64,000 nucleotides of DNA. It comes from Planktothrix sp. PCC 11201. Its GTDB lineage: Bacteria; Cyanobacteriota; Cyanobacteriia; Cyanobacteriales; Microcoleaceae. The stretch spans positions 323,505 to 387,504 of the forward strand of contig NZ_LT797711.1 of the NCBI RefSeq assembly GCF_900009135.1, in the 5' to 3' direction. The position numbers and the translations under genes are program-made. Every line of letters starts with the position of its first letter. Position 1 is the first letter of the stretch. The notes below the pieces were generated by a model. It saw nothing but the letters and a program-made list of their open reading frames with translations, was not told the origin of the DNA and searched no databases. Positions 8,996 to 17,058 of the stretch are shown piece by piece.

Positions 8996-10360
8996 TTAAC
9001 TCAAATCAGGTGCAGGAAATTGTCTTTGACGATAAATTTCATACAGCGCCATTCCCGTTGCTACGGAAACATTTAAACTGGCGGTTTCTCCCGATAGGGG
9101 AATTGAAACTAAAACATCACAGTTTTGTTCAATTAAATGACTCAAACCTTCCCCTTCATTCCCAACAACTAGGGCGATCGCACCATTAAACGCCACAGTC
9201 GGTAAGGATTGTTGGGCGGTAGATGAAGTGCCATAAATCCAAAATCCAGCGGCTTTGAGGTCTTCTAAAGCCCGACTCAGATTAACCACTCTGGCGACGG
9301 GGAAAGTTTCCAATGCACCAGCGGCAACTTTCATCACCGTTGAGGTAATACCCACAGCCCGACGTTGGGGTATAATCAGACCCTGCGCTCCAATGGCTTC
9401 TGCTGTCCGAATGATAGCACCTAAATTGTGGGGATCATGAATCCCATCGGCAACCAGAATTACGGGTTGAACACTTGCGGTTTGGGCACTTTCGATTAAC
9501 TCACTCAGATCTTTATAACTATAGGGAGAAACTTGAGCGGCCACACCTTGATGATTAGCGCCTTGGGTGAGTTGATCTAAGCGCTGATAAGTGACTTCAT
9601 CCAGAATCGCACCGTTGGCTTTTGCTTCTTGCAATAACTTGAAAAATCGGGGATCGGATTTGAGTTGGGAAACAACCCAAATTCGACTTAGCGCTCGCTC
9701 ATTTTCTAAAGCAGCTTGAACAGTACGTCGTCCATAAATTAATTCATTTTCAACATCTAAGGATTCGATATATTCATCAACAAATTCTGGTTTGACATCT
9801 TCAATAATTCGTTGACTTTTTTGGGGATAAGGTAAATAATTTTGATGTTGTCTAGGTTGGTGTTGATCCGAGAATCGGCTAGGTTTTTCTCTTGTTCTTT
9901 CTTCTGGTTGGGAAGGAGAAAAAGATTGCTTTCTTTCGTCTGAAAATTTTCGATAGTTGTCGGATTGCTCATCAGAAAATCGGTAGGATTTTCTGTCATC
10001 GACAAATCGAGACGGTTTTCTGTCATCGGAGAATCGAGACGGTTTTCTGTCATCGGAGAATCGAGACGGTTTTCTGTCATCGGCAAATCGAGACGGTTTT
10101 CTGTCATCGGCAAATCGAGACGGTTTTCTGTCATCGGCAAATCGAGAAGGTTTTCTGTCATCGGCAAATCGAGAAGGTTTTCTGTCATCGGCAAATCGAG
10201 AAGGTTTTCTGTCATCGGCAAATCGAGAAGGTTTTCTATCATCGGCAAATCGAGAAGGTTTGCTGTTATCTCGTTCTCCAGATTTAGAATTAAACTTAGA
10301 GCGAGTCGATGGTTTTTTAGAAGATTTCGATGGAGAATTGGAACTACTAAACTTTGGCAT
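8996..10360 (-). CDS. rlmB: 23S rRNA 2'-O-ribose methyltransferase (TrmH/SPOUT)
   Basis: A 454-residue TrmH-family enzyme. The C-terminal two thirds hold the substrate-binding domain ([16 protein letters not shown]) and the knotted SPOUT domain with its three signatures: [28 protein letters not shown], and [19 protein letters not shown]. The expected role is methylation of the guanosine equivalent to G2251 in 23S rRNA, using S-adenosylmethionine. The first ~190 residues are a basic, disordered extension including ten perfect-length copies of KPSRFADDR. The mini-RNase III gene, which matures 23S rRNA, lies just upstream on the same strand, a pairing also seen in Firmicutes. Confidence 0.9.
   Translation of the reverse strand: MPKFSSSNSPSKSSKKPSTRSKFNSKSGERDNSKPSRFADDRKPSRFADDRKPSRFADDRKPSRFADDRKPSRFADDRKPSRFADDRKPSRFADDRKPSRFSDDRKPSRFSDDRKPSRFVDDRKSYRFSDEQSDNYRKFSDERKQSFSPSQPEERTREKPSRFSDQHQPRQHQNYLPYPQKSQRIIEDVKPEFVDEYIESLDVENELIYGRRTVQAALENERALSRIWVVSQLKSDPRFFKLLQEAKANGAILDEVTYQRLDQLTQGANHQGVAAQVSPYSYKDLSELIESAQTASVQPVILVADGIHDPHNLGAIIRTAEAIGAQGLIIPQRRAVGITSTVMKVAAGALETFPVARVVNLSRALEDLKAAGFWIYGTSSTAQQSLPTVAFNGAIALVVGNEGEGLSHLIEQNCDVLVSIPLSGETASLNVSVATGMALYEIYRQRQFPAPDLS
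9992..10261 (-). repeat. 27-bp coding tandem repeat, 10 copies, in rlmB
   Basis: Ten 27-bp units encode residues 34-123 of RlmB as KPSRF(A/S/V)DDR: seven A, two S and one V variant. An eleventh decayed unit reads KSYRFSDEQ. Array polarity is visible at DNA level, because the units nearest the start codon share GAGAAGG and the distal ones GAGACGG. The unit is a multiple of three, so copy-number changes keep the gene in frame. Confidence 0.95.
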
Positions 10361-10457
10361 AATAATTAGCGAGATAGGAAATAGATGGTTGTAGAGATAG
10401 GGGCTTGATCAATTGACGTTAACGACCGCCTAAAACCCCTGTTTTTGTTCTATATTT

Positions 10458-10567
10458 GATCCCCCTAAATCCCCCTTAAAAAGGGGGACTTTGAAAATCC
10501 GTTTCCTTAATAAAGGGGGACTTTGAAAATCCACTTCCCCCCTTTTTAAGGGGGGTTAGGGGGGATC
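10458..10567. repeat. MITE-like element, GATCCCCCTAA family
   Basis: A 110-bp element with terminal inverted repeats GATCCCCCTAA and TTAGGGGGGATC and internal CCCCCTTAAAAAGGGGG hairpins. It sits between mrnC and rlmB. A related shorter copy is at 31734-31791 and a half copy at about 26870-26893. No transposase is encoded. Confidence 0.8.
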
Positions 10568-10646
10568 GGATCTAGGCTGTAATTAGGAGTTTTCGACTAA
10601 ATTTGACAGGTTTTCCCCGCGTCATTGAGGAGCCAACAGTCAAAAA

Positions 10647-11042
10647 TCAACAATCTTTAGAATCAAGCTCAAGATAATTAAACAATTCCTCTAAACGTTG
10701 CGGATTCGTTAAATACAAATACCCGAATAATGCTTCTAAACTGGTGGCTTGCTGGTAAGTTTGGGGATCGAGCCTTTTGGGATAACTAAAAGCAGCATTT
10801 CGACCCCGTTTTAAAACTTCTAATTCCGTTTCGGTAAGGTGAGGTTCTAGCGATCGCAAGTGACGAGCTTGACTTTCGGCGCGAACTTGAGACACGACTA
10901 ACTGATGATACAAATGCGATCGCTTTGGGGGCATCAGATAAAAACTACGAATGTAGAGTTCATAAACGGCATCTCCTAAATAGGCCCAAGACGCAGGAGA
11001 AATCCGTTGAACCTGTTCTGGTGATAGGCTTTGATCGAGCAT
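10647..11042 (-). CDS. mrnC: Mini-ribonuclease III
   Basis: A 131-residue protein consisting of the RNase III catalytic domain without a double-stranded RNA-binding domain. The key region ASWAYLGDAVYELYIR carries the acidic catalytic residues, and FSYPKRLDPQTYQQATSLEALFGYLYL contains the second conserved acidic helix. Mini-III trims the 23S rRNA precursor stem in Bacillus, and the same role is expected here. It is cotranscribed in direction with rlmB, but the 286-bp gap contains a MITE-like element, so cotranscription is uncertain. A HIP1 octamer lies within the gene. Confidence 0.9.
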   Translation of the reverse strand: MLDQSLSPEQVQRISPASWAYLGDAVYELYIRSFYLMPPKRSHLYHQLVVSQVRAESQARHLRSLEPHLTETELEVLKRGRNAAFSYPKRLDPQTYQQATSLEALFGYLYLTNPQRLEELFNYLELDSKDC

Positions 11043-11175
11043 TTGATCCAGAGGTAGAGACTAACCAACAGATTAACTCGTTAGTCATTAAAAAGTCGTC
11101 GTAAAGATTTTTCCACCCTTATCCCACTGACTGAGTAACCTCACCTTATCAAGGGTGGCACTACCCAATTGATGT

Positions 11176-11529
11176 TCACATCTGGGCGTTTTTGATGTTT
11201 TCTATCGCATCTTCTACAGATGGCTGTAAAGAGAGAAACTTTTCCAAGCGAACCAGTTTAACAGTTTGAGTTACACGAGGATTGGAAACAATCTGTAAAG
11301 TTCCATCGTCGCTCTGTTGAGCTCTTTTCACAAGCTGCACGAGCGCCCCTAATCCCGAACTGTCTACAAAATCTATCTGAGAGAGATCCAATATAATGTG
11401 CTTGGGGCCTTTTTCTATATAATTACTAACCACCTTCGTAAAAGTGCCTTCTGAGAAAGCATCCATCAATCCAGTTAGCCGAAAGATCTGATAGTTGTCT
11501 TGGACATACCTTGTACCGCGTAGGCTCAC
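11176..11529 (-). CDS. STAS-domain anti-sigma factor antagonist
   Basis: A 117-residue single STAS domain starting at GTG. The phosphorylatable serine motif is present in IDFVDSSGLGALVQL. Such proteins bind and release a serine kinase/anti-sigma factor according to their phosphorylation state. The other parts of a partner-switching pathway (two PP2C phosphatases, an ATPase and a second 117-residue STAS protein) lie 43 kb away at 54.7-60.9 kb. A functional link between the two loci is possible but not shown. It is similar in size to Synechocystis Slr1859. Confidence 0.85.
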   Translation of the reverse strand: MSLRGTRYVQDNYQIFRLTGLMDAFSEGTFTKVVSNYIEKGPKHIILDLSQIDFVDSSGLGALVQLVKRAQQSDDGTLQIVSNPRVTQTVKLVRLEKFLSLQPSVEDAIENIKNAQM

Positions 11530-11646
11530 GGTTAAATTCAGTTTCTCAGAAATGATACCCTCCTAACTACATAAAGCTTGACATCGCCGATCTAGTATAA
11601 GGGCTTTTCAAGGAATTGTCTACTGAGTTAGGAGGGAGAAAGGATT

Positions 11647-12798
11647 TTAATTTTGTTCTTGCTGTTGCCGCATAGCTTGAACAAAACGCTCAAACAGATA
11701 GTCAGCGTCATGGGGGCCAGGACTGGCTTCGGGGTGATATTGAACCGAAAACAGAGGTAAAGTTTTGTGTTTCAAGCCCGCAACGGTGCGATCATTCAGA
11801 TTCAGGTGGGTAATTTGGACATCTGAGGCTAGGGTATCGGGATCAATAGCAAACCCATGATTTTGACTGGTAATTTCCACTTGTTGCTGTGCCAGACCTG
11901 CGGGTTGATTTAACCCACGATGGCCGAATTTGAGCTTAAAGGTTTCAGCCCCTAGGGAGAGACCTAAAATTTGATGGCCCATACAAATCCCAAATACGGG
12001 TTTTTCCGCCTTGACTAACTCTTTTGTGGTGGCGATGCCTTCGGTAACGGCGGCGGGATCACCAGGGCCATTAGATAGGAAGATACCATCGGGATTATAT
12101 TTAAGAATCTCCTCTGGGGAGGTACTCGCTGGAACCACAATCACCCGACAGCCATAACTAGCTAACCGTCGCAGAATATTGCGTTTCACCCCAAAATCTA
12201 AGGCGACGACGGTATAGCGGGGTTCTTGATCTCCGGTGGCAGAATTATTAAATTCCCAAGCACTGTCCGTGGGTTCGAGCCATTCATAGGTTTTTTTGGT
12301 GGTGACTTCTTTAACCAGGTTTAACCCAGCCATACTAGGGGCTTGTTCCACTAAAGTTCTGAGTTCGCCAGGATCTAAAATTTCCGTGGAAATCGCCCCA
12401 TTTATCGCCCCAACGGTACGAATTTTGCGAGTTAGGGCGCGGGTATCAATCCCATAAATACCGGGGATATGGTGCTGTTTTAAATAGTCAGGTAGGGACT
12501 GAGTGGAACGCCAATTACTGGGACGGTGACAGATATTACGGGCGATCGCCCCCCGAACCTGGGGATGGATAGATTCTTCATCTTCAGGATTAACCCCAGT
12601 ATTGCCCAACTCGGGATAGGTAAAGGTAACAATTTGTCCACAATAGCTAGGATCGGTCAATACTTCTTGATATCCGGTCATACCCGTATTAAAGACAACT
12701 TCTCCAATCACGGTTCCCGGAGCGCCGAATGACCAGCCCGTATAGGTGGTTCCATCAGCAAGAACAAGTAAAGCGGGTTGTGCAGAGGTCAGGGACAT
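11647..12798 (-). CDS. carA: Carbamoyl-phosphate synthase small subunit
   Basis: A 383-residue glutaminase subunit that supplies ammonia to CarB for carbamoyl phosphate, used in arginine and pyrimidine synthesis. The N-terminal CPSase_sm domain ([32 protein letters not shown]) is followed by a class I glutamine amidotransferase domain. That domain has nucleophile Cys in [11 protein letters not shown] and the His/Glu pair in [11 protein letters not shown]. Length and motifs are normal. carB is not in this window, which is usual in cyanobacteria where carA and carB are often unlinked. Confidence 0.97.
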   Translation of the reverse strand: MSLTSAQPALLVLADGTTYTGWSFGAPGTVIGEVVFNTGMTGYQEVLTDPSYCGQIVTFTYPELGNTGVNPEDEESIHPQVRGAIARNICHRPSNWRSTQSLPDYLKQHHIPGIYGIDTRALTRKIRTVGAINGAISTEILDPGELRTLVEQAPSMAGLNLVKEVTTKKTYEWLEPTDSAWEFNNSATGDQEPRYTVVALDFGVKRNILRRLASYGCRVIVVPASTSPEEILKYNPDGIFLSNGPGDPAAVTEGIATTKELVKAEKPVFGICMGHQILGLSLGAETFKLKFGHRGLNQPAGLAQQQVEITSQNHGFAIDPDTLASDVQITHLNLNDRTVAGLKHKTLPLFSVQYHPEASPGPHDADYLFERFVQAMRQQQEQN

Positions 12799-12884
12799 TT
12801 GATCTACCTTGAATCTGGAATCACCTCAATATTATTCCAGACTGACGAATGGATCTTGTCCTGGTGTTGTGATTACATGACTTT

Positions 12885-12914
12885 AGGGAATGGGGAATGG
12901 GGAATGGGGAATTG
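12885..12914. repeat. Heptamer tandem repeat (GGGGAAT)n
   Basis: Four head-to-tail GGGGAAT units lie between carA and the SIMPL-domain gene. Similar GGGAATAGGAATAG tracts occur near 46090. Confidence 0.8.
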
Positions 12915-12945
12915 AACCTGTTTAACTTCTTCAATATCCGACTAC

Positions 12946-13677
12946 CTAATAACTAATTTGCAAGGTGACAGAGGCTCTAACTTGCTGTTCTCCACCTACA
13001 ACGGGAGTGGCTGGGGCTGCTGCTACGGCATCGGCTCGATACATTACGGGCATGGGGACGGGGGCGCTGGCATTATTGACTTGAATTCCGATAATTTCTC
13101 TACTGGTTAAATTCAAGGCGCTTAATACGGCGTTAGCCTGACTTTCGGCCTCTTGGGTGGCAAGTTTTAAAGCCTGTTGTTGGGCGACGTTAATTTCGGT
13201 ATCGGAGGCAATGAAACTAATCCCGTCAATGCGGGTTGCTCCGGCTTTGACGGCATCATCAAGCAGACTTCCGACTTTTTCGGTGTTTAATTTGAAACTG
13301 ACGGTATTGGTGGCGGAATATCCGGTTAATCGTTGTTGATCGTTGGCATAACTGTAGGTGGGGTTGAGGCGAATTCCGGTGGTTTCGAGTTTCTCAACAT
13401 TGCGCGATCGCAGTAATTCTATCACCGAGGCTGTCCGTTTTGCGGCTTCCGTTTGAACTTCCTCGGCGGTTTTCCCTAAAACTTCCACCCCTAACTGTAC
13501 TTGGGTTTGGGTGGTGGGAATGGTAACTACTCCTTGACCACTAACCGTCAGGGTTCTTACCCGTTGCTCCTGGGCGAAAACGGGAGCAATTAAGGGAATA
13601 CTCACTAATCCTAAACTTAAGGATAAGGCGGTAATTAGACTCCAGGGATTGATTGAAGAAGATTGAGTTAAAGACAT
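12946..13677 (-). CDS. Exported SIMPL (DUF541) domain protein
   Basis: A 243-residue protein with a signal peptide (about residues 1-36, ending SIPLIAPVFAQ) and a DUF541/SIMPL domain. Family features are VSGQGVVTIPTTQTQVQLGV at the start, TTGIRLNPTYSY in the middle, and alternating beta-strand periodicity. SIMPL proteins are periplasmic or outer-membrane oligomeric proteins of poorly known function, some linked to oxidative stress. It is probably a single-gene unit. Exact role unknown. Confidence 0.85.
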   Translation of the reverse strand: MSLTQSSSINPWSLITALSLSLGLVSIPLIAPVFAQEQRVRTLTVSGQGVVTIPTTQTQVQLGVEVLGKTAEEVQTEAAKRTASVIELLRSRNVEKLETTGIRLNPTYSYANDQQRLTGYSATNTVSFKLNTEKVGSLLDDAVKAGATRIDGISFIASDTEINVAQQQALKLATQEAESQANAVLSALNLTSREIIGIQVNNASAPVPMPVMYRADAVAAAPATPVVGGEQQVRASVTLQISY

Positions 13678-13807
13678 TGTAGACGTTCTCTCAAGTACGA
13701 AAGGGGTATAGCCATCAGGATATTATGACTGATACAGAAGTTGTTTTTATCCCGGCTATTCTTCGATTTCGCTCTATTATTCCAAGATTCGGGATGAACA
13801 GTCATCT

Positions 13808-13868
13808 GTAGGGGCGGGTTCATCAAGATTTAGGTGATTAACCAATATCTAAAAGAACCCGCCCGTAC
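13808..13868. repeat. MITE-like inverted repeat, GTAGGGGCGGGTT family
   Basis: A 61-bp copy with ends GTAGGGGCGGGTT and AACCCGCCCGTAC. It shares the internal ATCAAGATTT block with the 171-bp repeats at 24 kb. It lies between the SIMPL gene and the nuclease gene, whose 3' end is 7 bp away. Confidence 0.75.
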
Positions 13869-13874
13869 CAGAAA

Positions 13875-14696
13875 TCAGTCATCAGTTAAGCTCTCTAGTT
13901 TGTCTTGAATATTCTTAGGAATATTTGTTAAAAAATCTAATCCTGTATGTGTTTCAATTTCATCGACGGAAACTCGATAATCTTGCCAGTTATTTTTTAA
14001 GGAATTAGAGTTGGGGATTCTCACCGCAATAATACGGGTATTTTCCGTAATCTTCTGATTGGGTTTATCTAAAATAACAATAATTTTCCAATTCCATTTC
14101 GGAACAGTTACTTTACCTTTAGCAATGGTTTTTAGTTTACCTTCACCGCCAGTAATTATATATAATTCCTTGCCTTTTTCTAGCAATTCTCGACAGTCCT
14201 GTTCTAAATCGCTCCAAATCCCACGATTTAATGCTGGGGCTTGGGGAATAATATTAGTCATGAGAAAAGTTGTGCTATTCTGGTCAAGGTTTTTGGTGCG
14301 ATCGCCCGATGGAACTAAATGACCCCGATCATAACCTGTACCCCGATAATCATTAGGTTTGACTTGATACCAACCTGGGGGTAAACTCGGATCAGGTCTT
14401 AAATTATTTTGACGTTTTACTGTTCCTAACCAAGATGAATTAAGTTGCCAACTGACCCAATTTGCTGTTCCGGTTTGGCTATTATAAGAAAGAACAAATT
14501 CAGGTTTTTCGATTAGAAAATTAGTGGGATTTTCAGGGTCAGCCGTTGCTCGACTCGGGTTTCCCAGTTTCAGATGAATCTCCGATGCTGTTGGCGGTTT
14601 AAATAGAGTTTGACATCCGGTTAAAGTCAGGAAAACAGCAAACCCAATACCCAAATAGCGTAAGATATTCAACCCTGATACTTTACTTAATTTCAT
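13875..14696 (-). CDS. NucA-like DNA/RNA non-specific endonuclease, lipoprotein
   Basis: A 273-residue secreted nuclease of the beta-beta-alpha-Me superfamily. An N-terminal hydrophobic segment ends in the lipobox LTGC (Cys28), so it is probably membrane-anchored outside the cytoplasm. The catalytic motif DRGHLVPSGDR (123-133) holds general base His126. The metal-ligand helix is IIPQAPALNRGIW, with Asn157 as the likely Mg ligand. Anabaena NucA is the best-known relative and normally has an inhibitor, NuiA. I see no nuiA next to it. It lies divergent from the J-domain gene, with 145 bp between. Confidence 0.9.
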   Translation of the reverse strand: MKLSKVSGLNILRYLGIGFAVFLTLTGCQTLFKPPTASEIHLKLGNPSRATADPENPTNFLIEKPEFVLSYNSQTGTANWVSWQLNSSWLGTVKRQNNLRPDPSLPPGWYQVKPNDYRGTGYDRGHLVPSGDRTKNLDQNSTTFLMTNIIPQAPALNRGIWSDLEQDCRELLEKGKELYIITGGEGKLKTIAKGKVTVPKWNWKIIVILDKPNQKITENTRIIAVRIPNSNSLKNNWQDYRVSVDEIETHTGLDFLTNIPKNIQDKLESLTDD

Positions 14697-14841
14697 ATTA
14701 ACCCTAAACCATAATTCATACTATTAATAATAATCCATAGCCCAGAAAAAAAATACTAGCCATTATCAATCGCGATCGCGCTACAATGAATAGGGTCTGA
14801 AAACCATGTTATAGGAATCCCTAATTAATCGATAAATCGGT

Positions 14842-15522
14842 ATGACTACGCTCAAAAATTACTACAGTACCTTACAAGTTAACCCCGCAGCCACAGCCGC
14901 AGAAATCAAACAAGCTTATCGTCGATTAGCAAAAGTCTTCCATCCTGATAGTCAAAATCAATCGGCGGATCACAACCAAATTATTCAGATTAATGCGGCT
15001 TATGAAATATTAAGTGATCCAAAAAAACGTCAGTCCCATGATCGAGAACTCGGTTTAGACAAAAATCCCGATTTCGACTCCGTAAAACCCTTTGTTTCCA
15101 AGATTAAAAAACAAGCAACCGAAGCCGATGCAGAATTAACGATTTGGATTGATAAAGTTTATAAACCCATTAATCGTTCTATCAATCAAATTTTAAAACC
15201 CCTAAAATCGGAAGTCAACAAATTATCAGCCGATCCCTTTGACGATCAATTAATGGAGGAGTTTCAAGCCTATATTGAACTTTGTAAAAACTTGCTAAGT
15301 CAAGCTCAAACCCTCTTTCGTTCTCGACGAAATCCCTCCCCCGTTGCCGGAGTTGCTGCCCATATTTATTATACCCTAAATCATGTAGAAGATGGACTGA
15401 ATGAATTAGAAACCTTTACTCTGAATTATGATTATTCTTCCCTACATACGGGACAAGAAATGTTTAGAATGGCATCCGGTTCCCGTCGAGAAGCCCAGGA
15501 AGAAATGAAAAAGATTTCCTAA
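14842..15522 (+). CDS. J-domain (DnaJ-like) protein
   Basis: A 226-residue protein with an N-terminal J domain (about 5-70) containing the HPD motif at 34-36 that stimulates Hsp70 ATPase. It lacks the Gly/Phe region, zinc centre and C-terminal peptide-binding domains of DnaJ, so it is a type III J protein. The remaining ~150 residues are charged helices with no recognised domain. A specialised Hsp70 co-chaperone role is inferred. The Uma2 gene follows on the same strand 53 bp later. Confidence 0.85.
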   Translation: MTTLKNYYSTLQVNPAATAAEIKQAYRRLAKVFHPDSQNQSADHNQIIQINAAYEILSDPKKRQSHDRELGLDKNPDFDSVKPFVSKIKKQATEADAELTIWIDKVYKPINRSINQILKPLKSEVNKLSADPFDDQLMEEFQAYIELCKNLLSQAQTLFRSRRNPSPVAGVAAHIYYTLNHVEDGLNELETFTLNYDYSSLHTGQEMFRMASGSRREAQEEMKKIS

Positions 15523-15575
15523 TAACTAAAAAGGTGTTATAATTGAACATATATTTTGAGACTATTGCAACCGTT

Positions 15576-16169
15576 ATGGATACAATAATTTCTTTACCTA
15601 ATCCCCTGGAATTGCAAATCGACTTAACCGATGAACAGTATTTTCAACTTTGTCAAAATAACCGATACTATAAATTTGAGCGATCAGCAACAGGAGAATT
15701 AATTATCATGTCACCAACAGGGGGTGAAACCGGAAACCGTAACTTTAACCTAGCTGGAGAATTAGCAATTTGGAATAAACAAACTAAACTGGGATTAGCT
15801 TTTGATTCTTCAACAGGTTTTAAACTACCCAATGGTGCAGATCGAGCGCCGGATTTATCTTGGGTTAAACTGGAACGATGGAATGGGTTAACTCCTGAAC
15901 AAAAAAAGAAATTTCTGCCTCTATGTCCAGATTTTATGATTGAATTACGTTCAGAAACAGATACTCTCAAAACCCTAAGAAACAAAATGCAAGAGTATCT
16001 GGAAAATGGGACTCAACTGGGTTGGTTAATAGACCCTCAAAATCAGCGTGTAGAAATCTATCGTTTCGGGAAAGAAGTGGAAATTTTACAATCTCCAGTT
16101 AATATATCGGGGGAAGATGTGCTCCCGGGGTTTGTATTAGATTTACAAGAAATTTGGAACATCGGTTAA
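15576..16169 (+). CDS. Uma2 family protein (DUF820, PD-(D/E)XK fold)
   Basis: A 197-residue protein from the ATG at 15576. A TTG at 15543 is in frame but unsupported. The family motifs are LIIMSPTGGETG, RAPDLSWV and the catalytic-looking PDFMIELRSETD, ending in GWLIDPQNQRVEIYR. Uma2 proteins have a PD-(D/E)XK restriction-nuclease fold and are present in dozens of copies in many cyanobacteria, with unknown biological role. A second member is at 40303. Directly downstream is a C-terminal fragment of a UPF0175 antitoxin-like gene. Confidence 0.85.
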   Translation: MDTIISLPNPLELQIDLTDEQYFQLCQNNRYYKFERSATGELIIMSPTGGETGNRNFNLAGELAIWNKQTKLGLAFDSSTGFKLPNGADRAPDLSWVKLERWNGLTPEQKKKFLPLCPDFMIELRSETDTLKTLRNKMQEYLENGTQLGWLIDPQNQRVEIYRFGKEVEILQSPVNISGEDVLPGFVLDLQEIWNIG

Positions 16170-16171
16170 AA

Positions 16172-16276
16172 TATAGAAATATTAAAGCTGATCGGCGTCT
16201 TTATGTTCATTATGATGTAGCTAAATTTCAAGAAGATATCAAAACATTGCAGGAAGTCGGTTCATATTCATGGTAG
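16172..16276 (+). pseudogene. UPF0175 antitoxin-like C-terminal remnant
   Basis: A start-less 34-codon open stretch ends at TAG 16274. It encodes LYVHYDVAKFQEDIKTLQE, which lines up with LCINYGVEDFEADIKTLQS at the end of the intact UPF0175 protein encoded at 39520. Only the last ~25 residues are recognisable, and the upstream sequence is the Uma2 gene in another frame. The stop codon sits in the palindromic repeat at 16273-16300. It is read as the decayed tail of an antitoxin gene. Confidence 0.5.
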
Positions 16277-16300
16277 GGGCGAGGCGCGCCTCGCCCCTAC
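16273..16300. repeat. Perfect 28-bp palindrome
   Basis: GTAGGGGCGAGGCG is followed directly by its exact reverse complement. The ends resemble those of the GTAGGGGCGGGTT family but the centre is missing, so it may be a collapsed copy. It is a potential strong hairpin after the Uma2 gene. Confidence 0.85.
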
Positions 16301-16434
16301 AGGATAATCGGATAATTGAAGTATTTTTATGCTCCAAGGCGATCGCAGTATTCTATTATAGAAATAAACCCAATTTCTTTAATAAATCGGGTTTGTTGGG
16401 TTGATTTCATCCAACTGAATATTCCAATTAATCA

Positions 16435-16860
16435 TTATTGATTAAGACGAAATTCGCTTGTAGTAAAACCTCTCTGACCTGCTAATAGACAGGACTCATA
16501 AATGTTCGGCTGATTACCAACCCACCGACAAAAATCAGCCCTTGCATCTCCATTGACATCTTCCATCCATCTCGGCATATCATTATATCCTTTGTCAACT
16601 CCTGCTATAGTATTAAACGTATACTGATTAGGGTGGAAACCATCATTAGTTCCTAACTGACAAGATAAGAAAACTTTTCCTTCGTTACCAACAAAACGAC
16701 AAAAATCTGGTTTGCCGTCTGCATTTACATCAGCCATCCAGTTAGGAAGCTCTACATATCCTCTATCTGAACCCAGTGGTGCTGCTAGAGATGATTTCAT
16801 CACAAATATTGAGCTTATTCCTAATATAATCAGAAATATTTTTTGGCTTTTATTTTTCAT
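16435..16860 (-). CDS. Exported FG-GAP/VCBS-like repeat protein
   Basis: A 141-residue small exported protein with a signal peptide (about 1-26, ending SSLAA). Two matching repeats follow: LPNWMADVNADGKPDFCRFVG and MPRWMEDVNGDARADFCRWVG. The DVNxDGxxDFCR pattern is the calcium-binding-loop style of FG-GAP/VCBS repeats, each unit also holding a cysteine that could form a disulfide. Longer cyanobacterial relatives carry many such units, whereas this one has only two. Function unknown, possibly surface or periplasmic binding. Confidence 0.65.
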   Translation of the reverse strand: MKNKSQKIFLIILGISSIFVMKSSLAAPLGSDRGYVELPNWMADVNADGKPDFCRFVGNEGKVFLSCQLGTNDGFHPNQYTFNTIAGVDKGYNDMPRWMEDVNGDARADFCRWVGNQPNIYESCLLAGQRGFTTSEFRLNQ

Positions 16861-16998
16861 GTATTTACTACCTCAAAGACTATTATTTATAAGTCTTACT
16901 ATTATATTATCCTATATAATTAGAGTCTGTCTATTCGTAAAAAGTATTATTTTGTAAGCTGTTTTGTTGGTGTTTTTAATCTTTGTATTTGGAAAATG

Positions 16999-17029
16999 TT
17001 GGCAATTGTTGGTAATTGTTTAGTATAAT
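16999..17029 (+). promoter_or_regulatory. Candidate promoter for the NB-ARC gene
   Basis: TTGGCA (16999-17004) and TATAAT (17024-17029) are separated by 19 bp, 30 bp ahead of the ATG at 17059. A second TATACT lies right before the ATG. Direct TTGGCAATTG/TTGGTAATTG repeats overlap the -35 area and could bind a regulator. Confidence 0.4.
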
Positions 17030-17058
17030 AGGAATAATCATAAAATCTGCTATACTGT

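Noticed and set aside
8947-9189. 80-codon + strand frame
   Set aside because: It runs antisense into the well-conserved 3' end of rlmB, and its protein has no sensible composition or family match.
9992-10261. CRISPR-like regular repeat
   Set aside because: Units are directly adjacent with no spacers and encode protein in frame. It is a coding tandem repeat.
9757-10369. Several long open frames on both strands across the rlmB repeat
   Set aside because: They arise because a 27-bp repeat without stops in one frame is also open in others. Only the rlmB frame continues into a conserved domain.
11112-11159. CCACCCTT/AAGGGTGG inverted repeat as a terminator for the STAS gene
   Set aside because: There is no T run on the relevant strand and the loop is long. 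It may be a spacer repeat, but terminator function is not supported.
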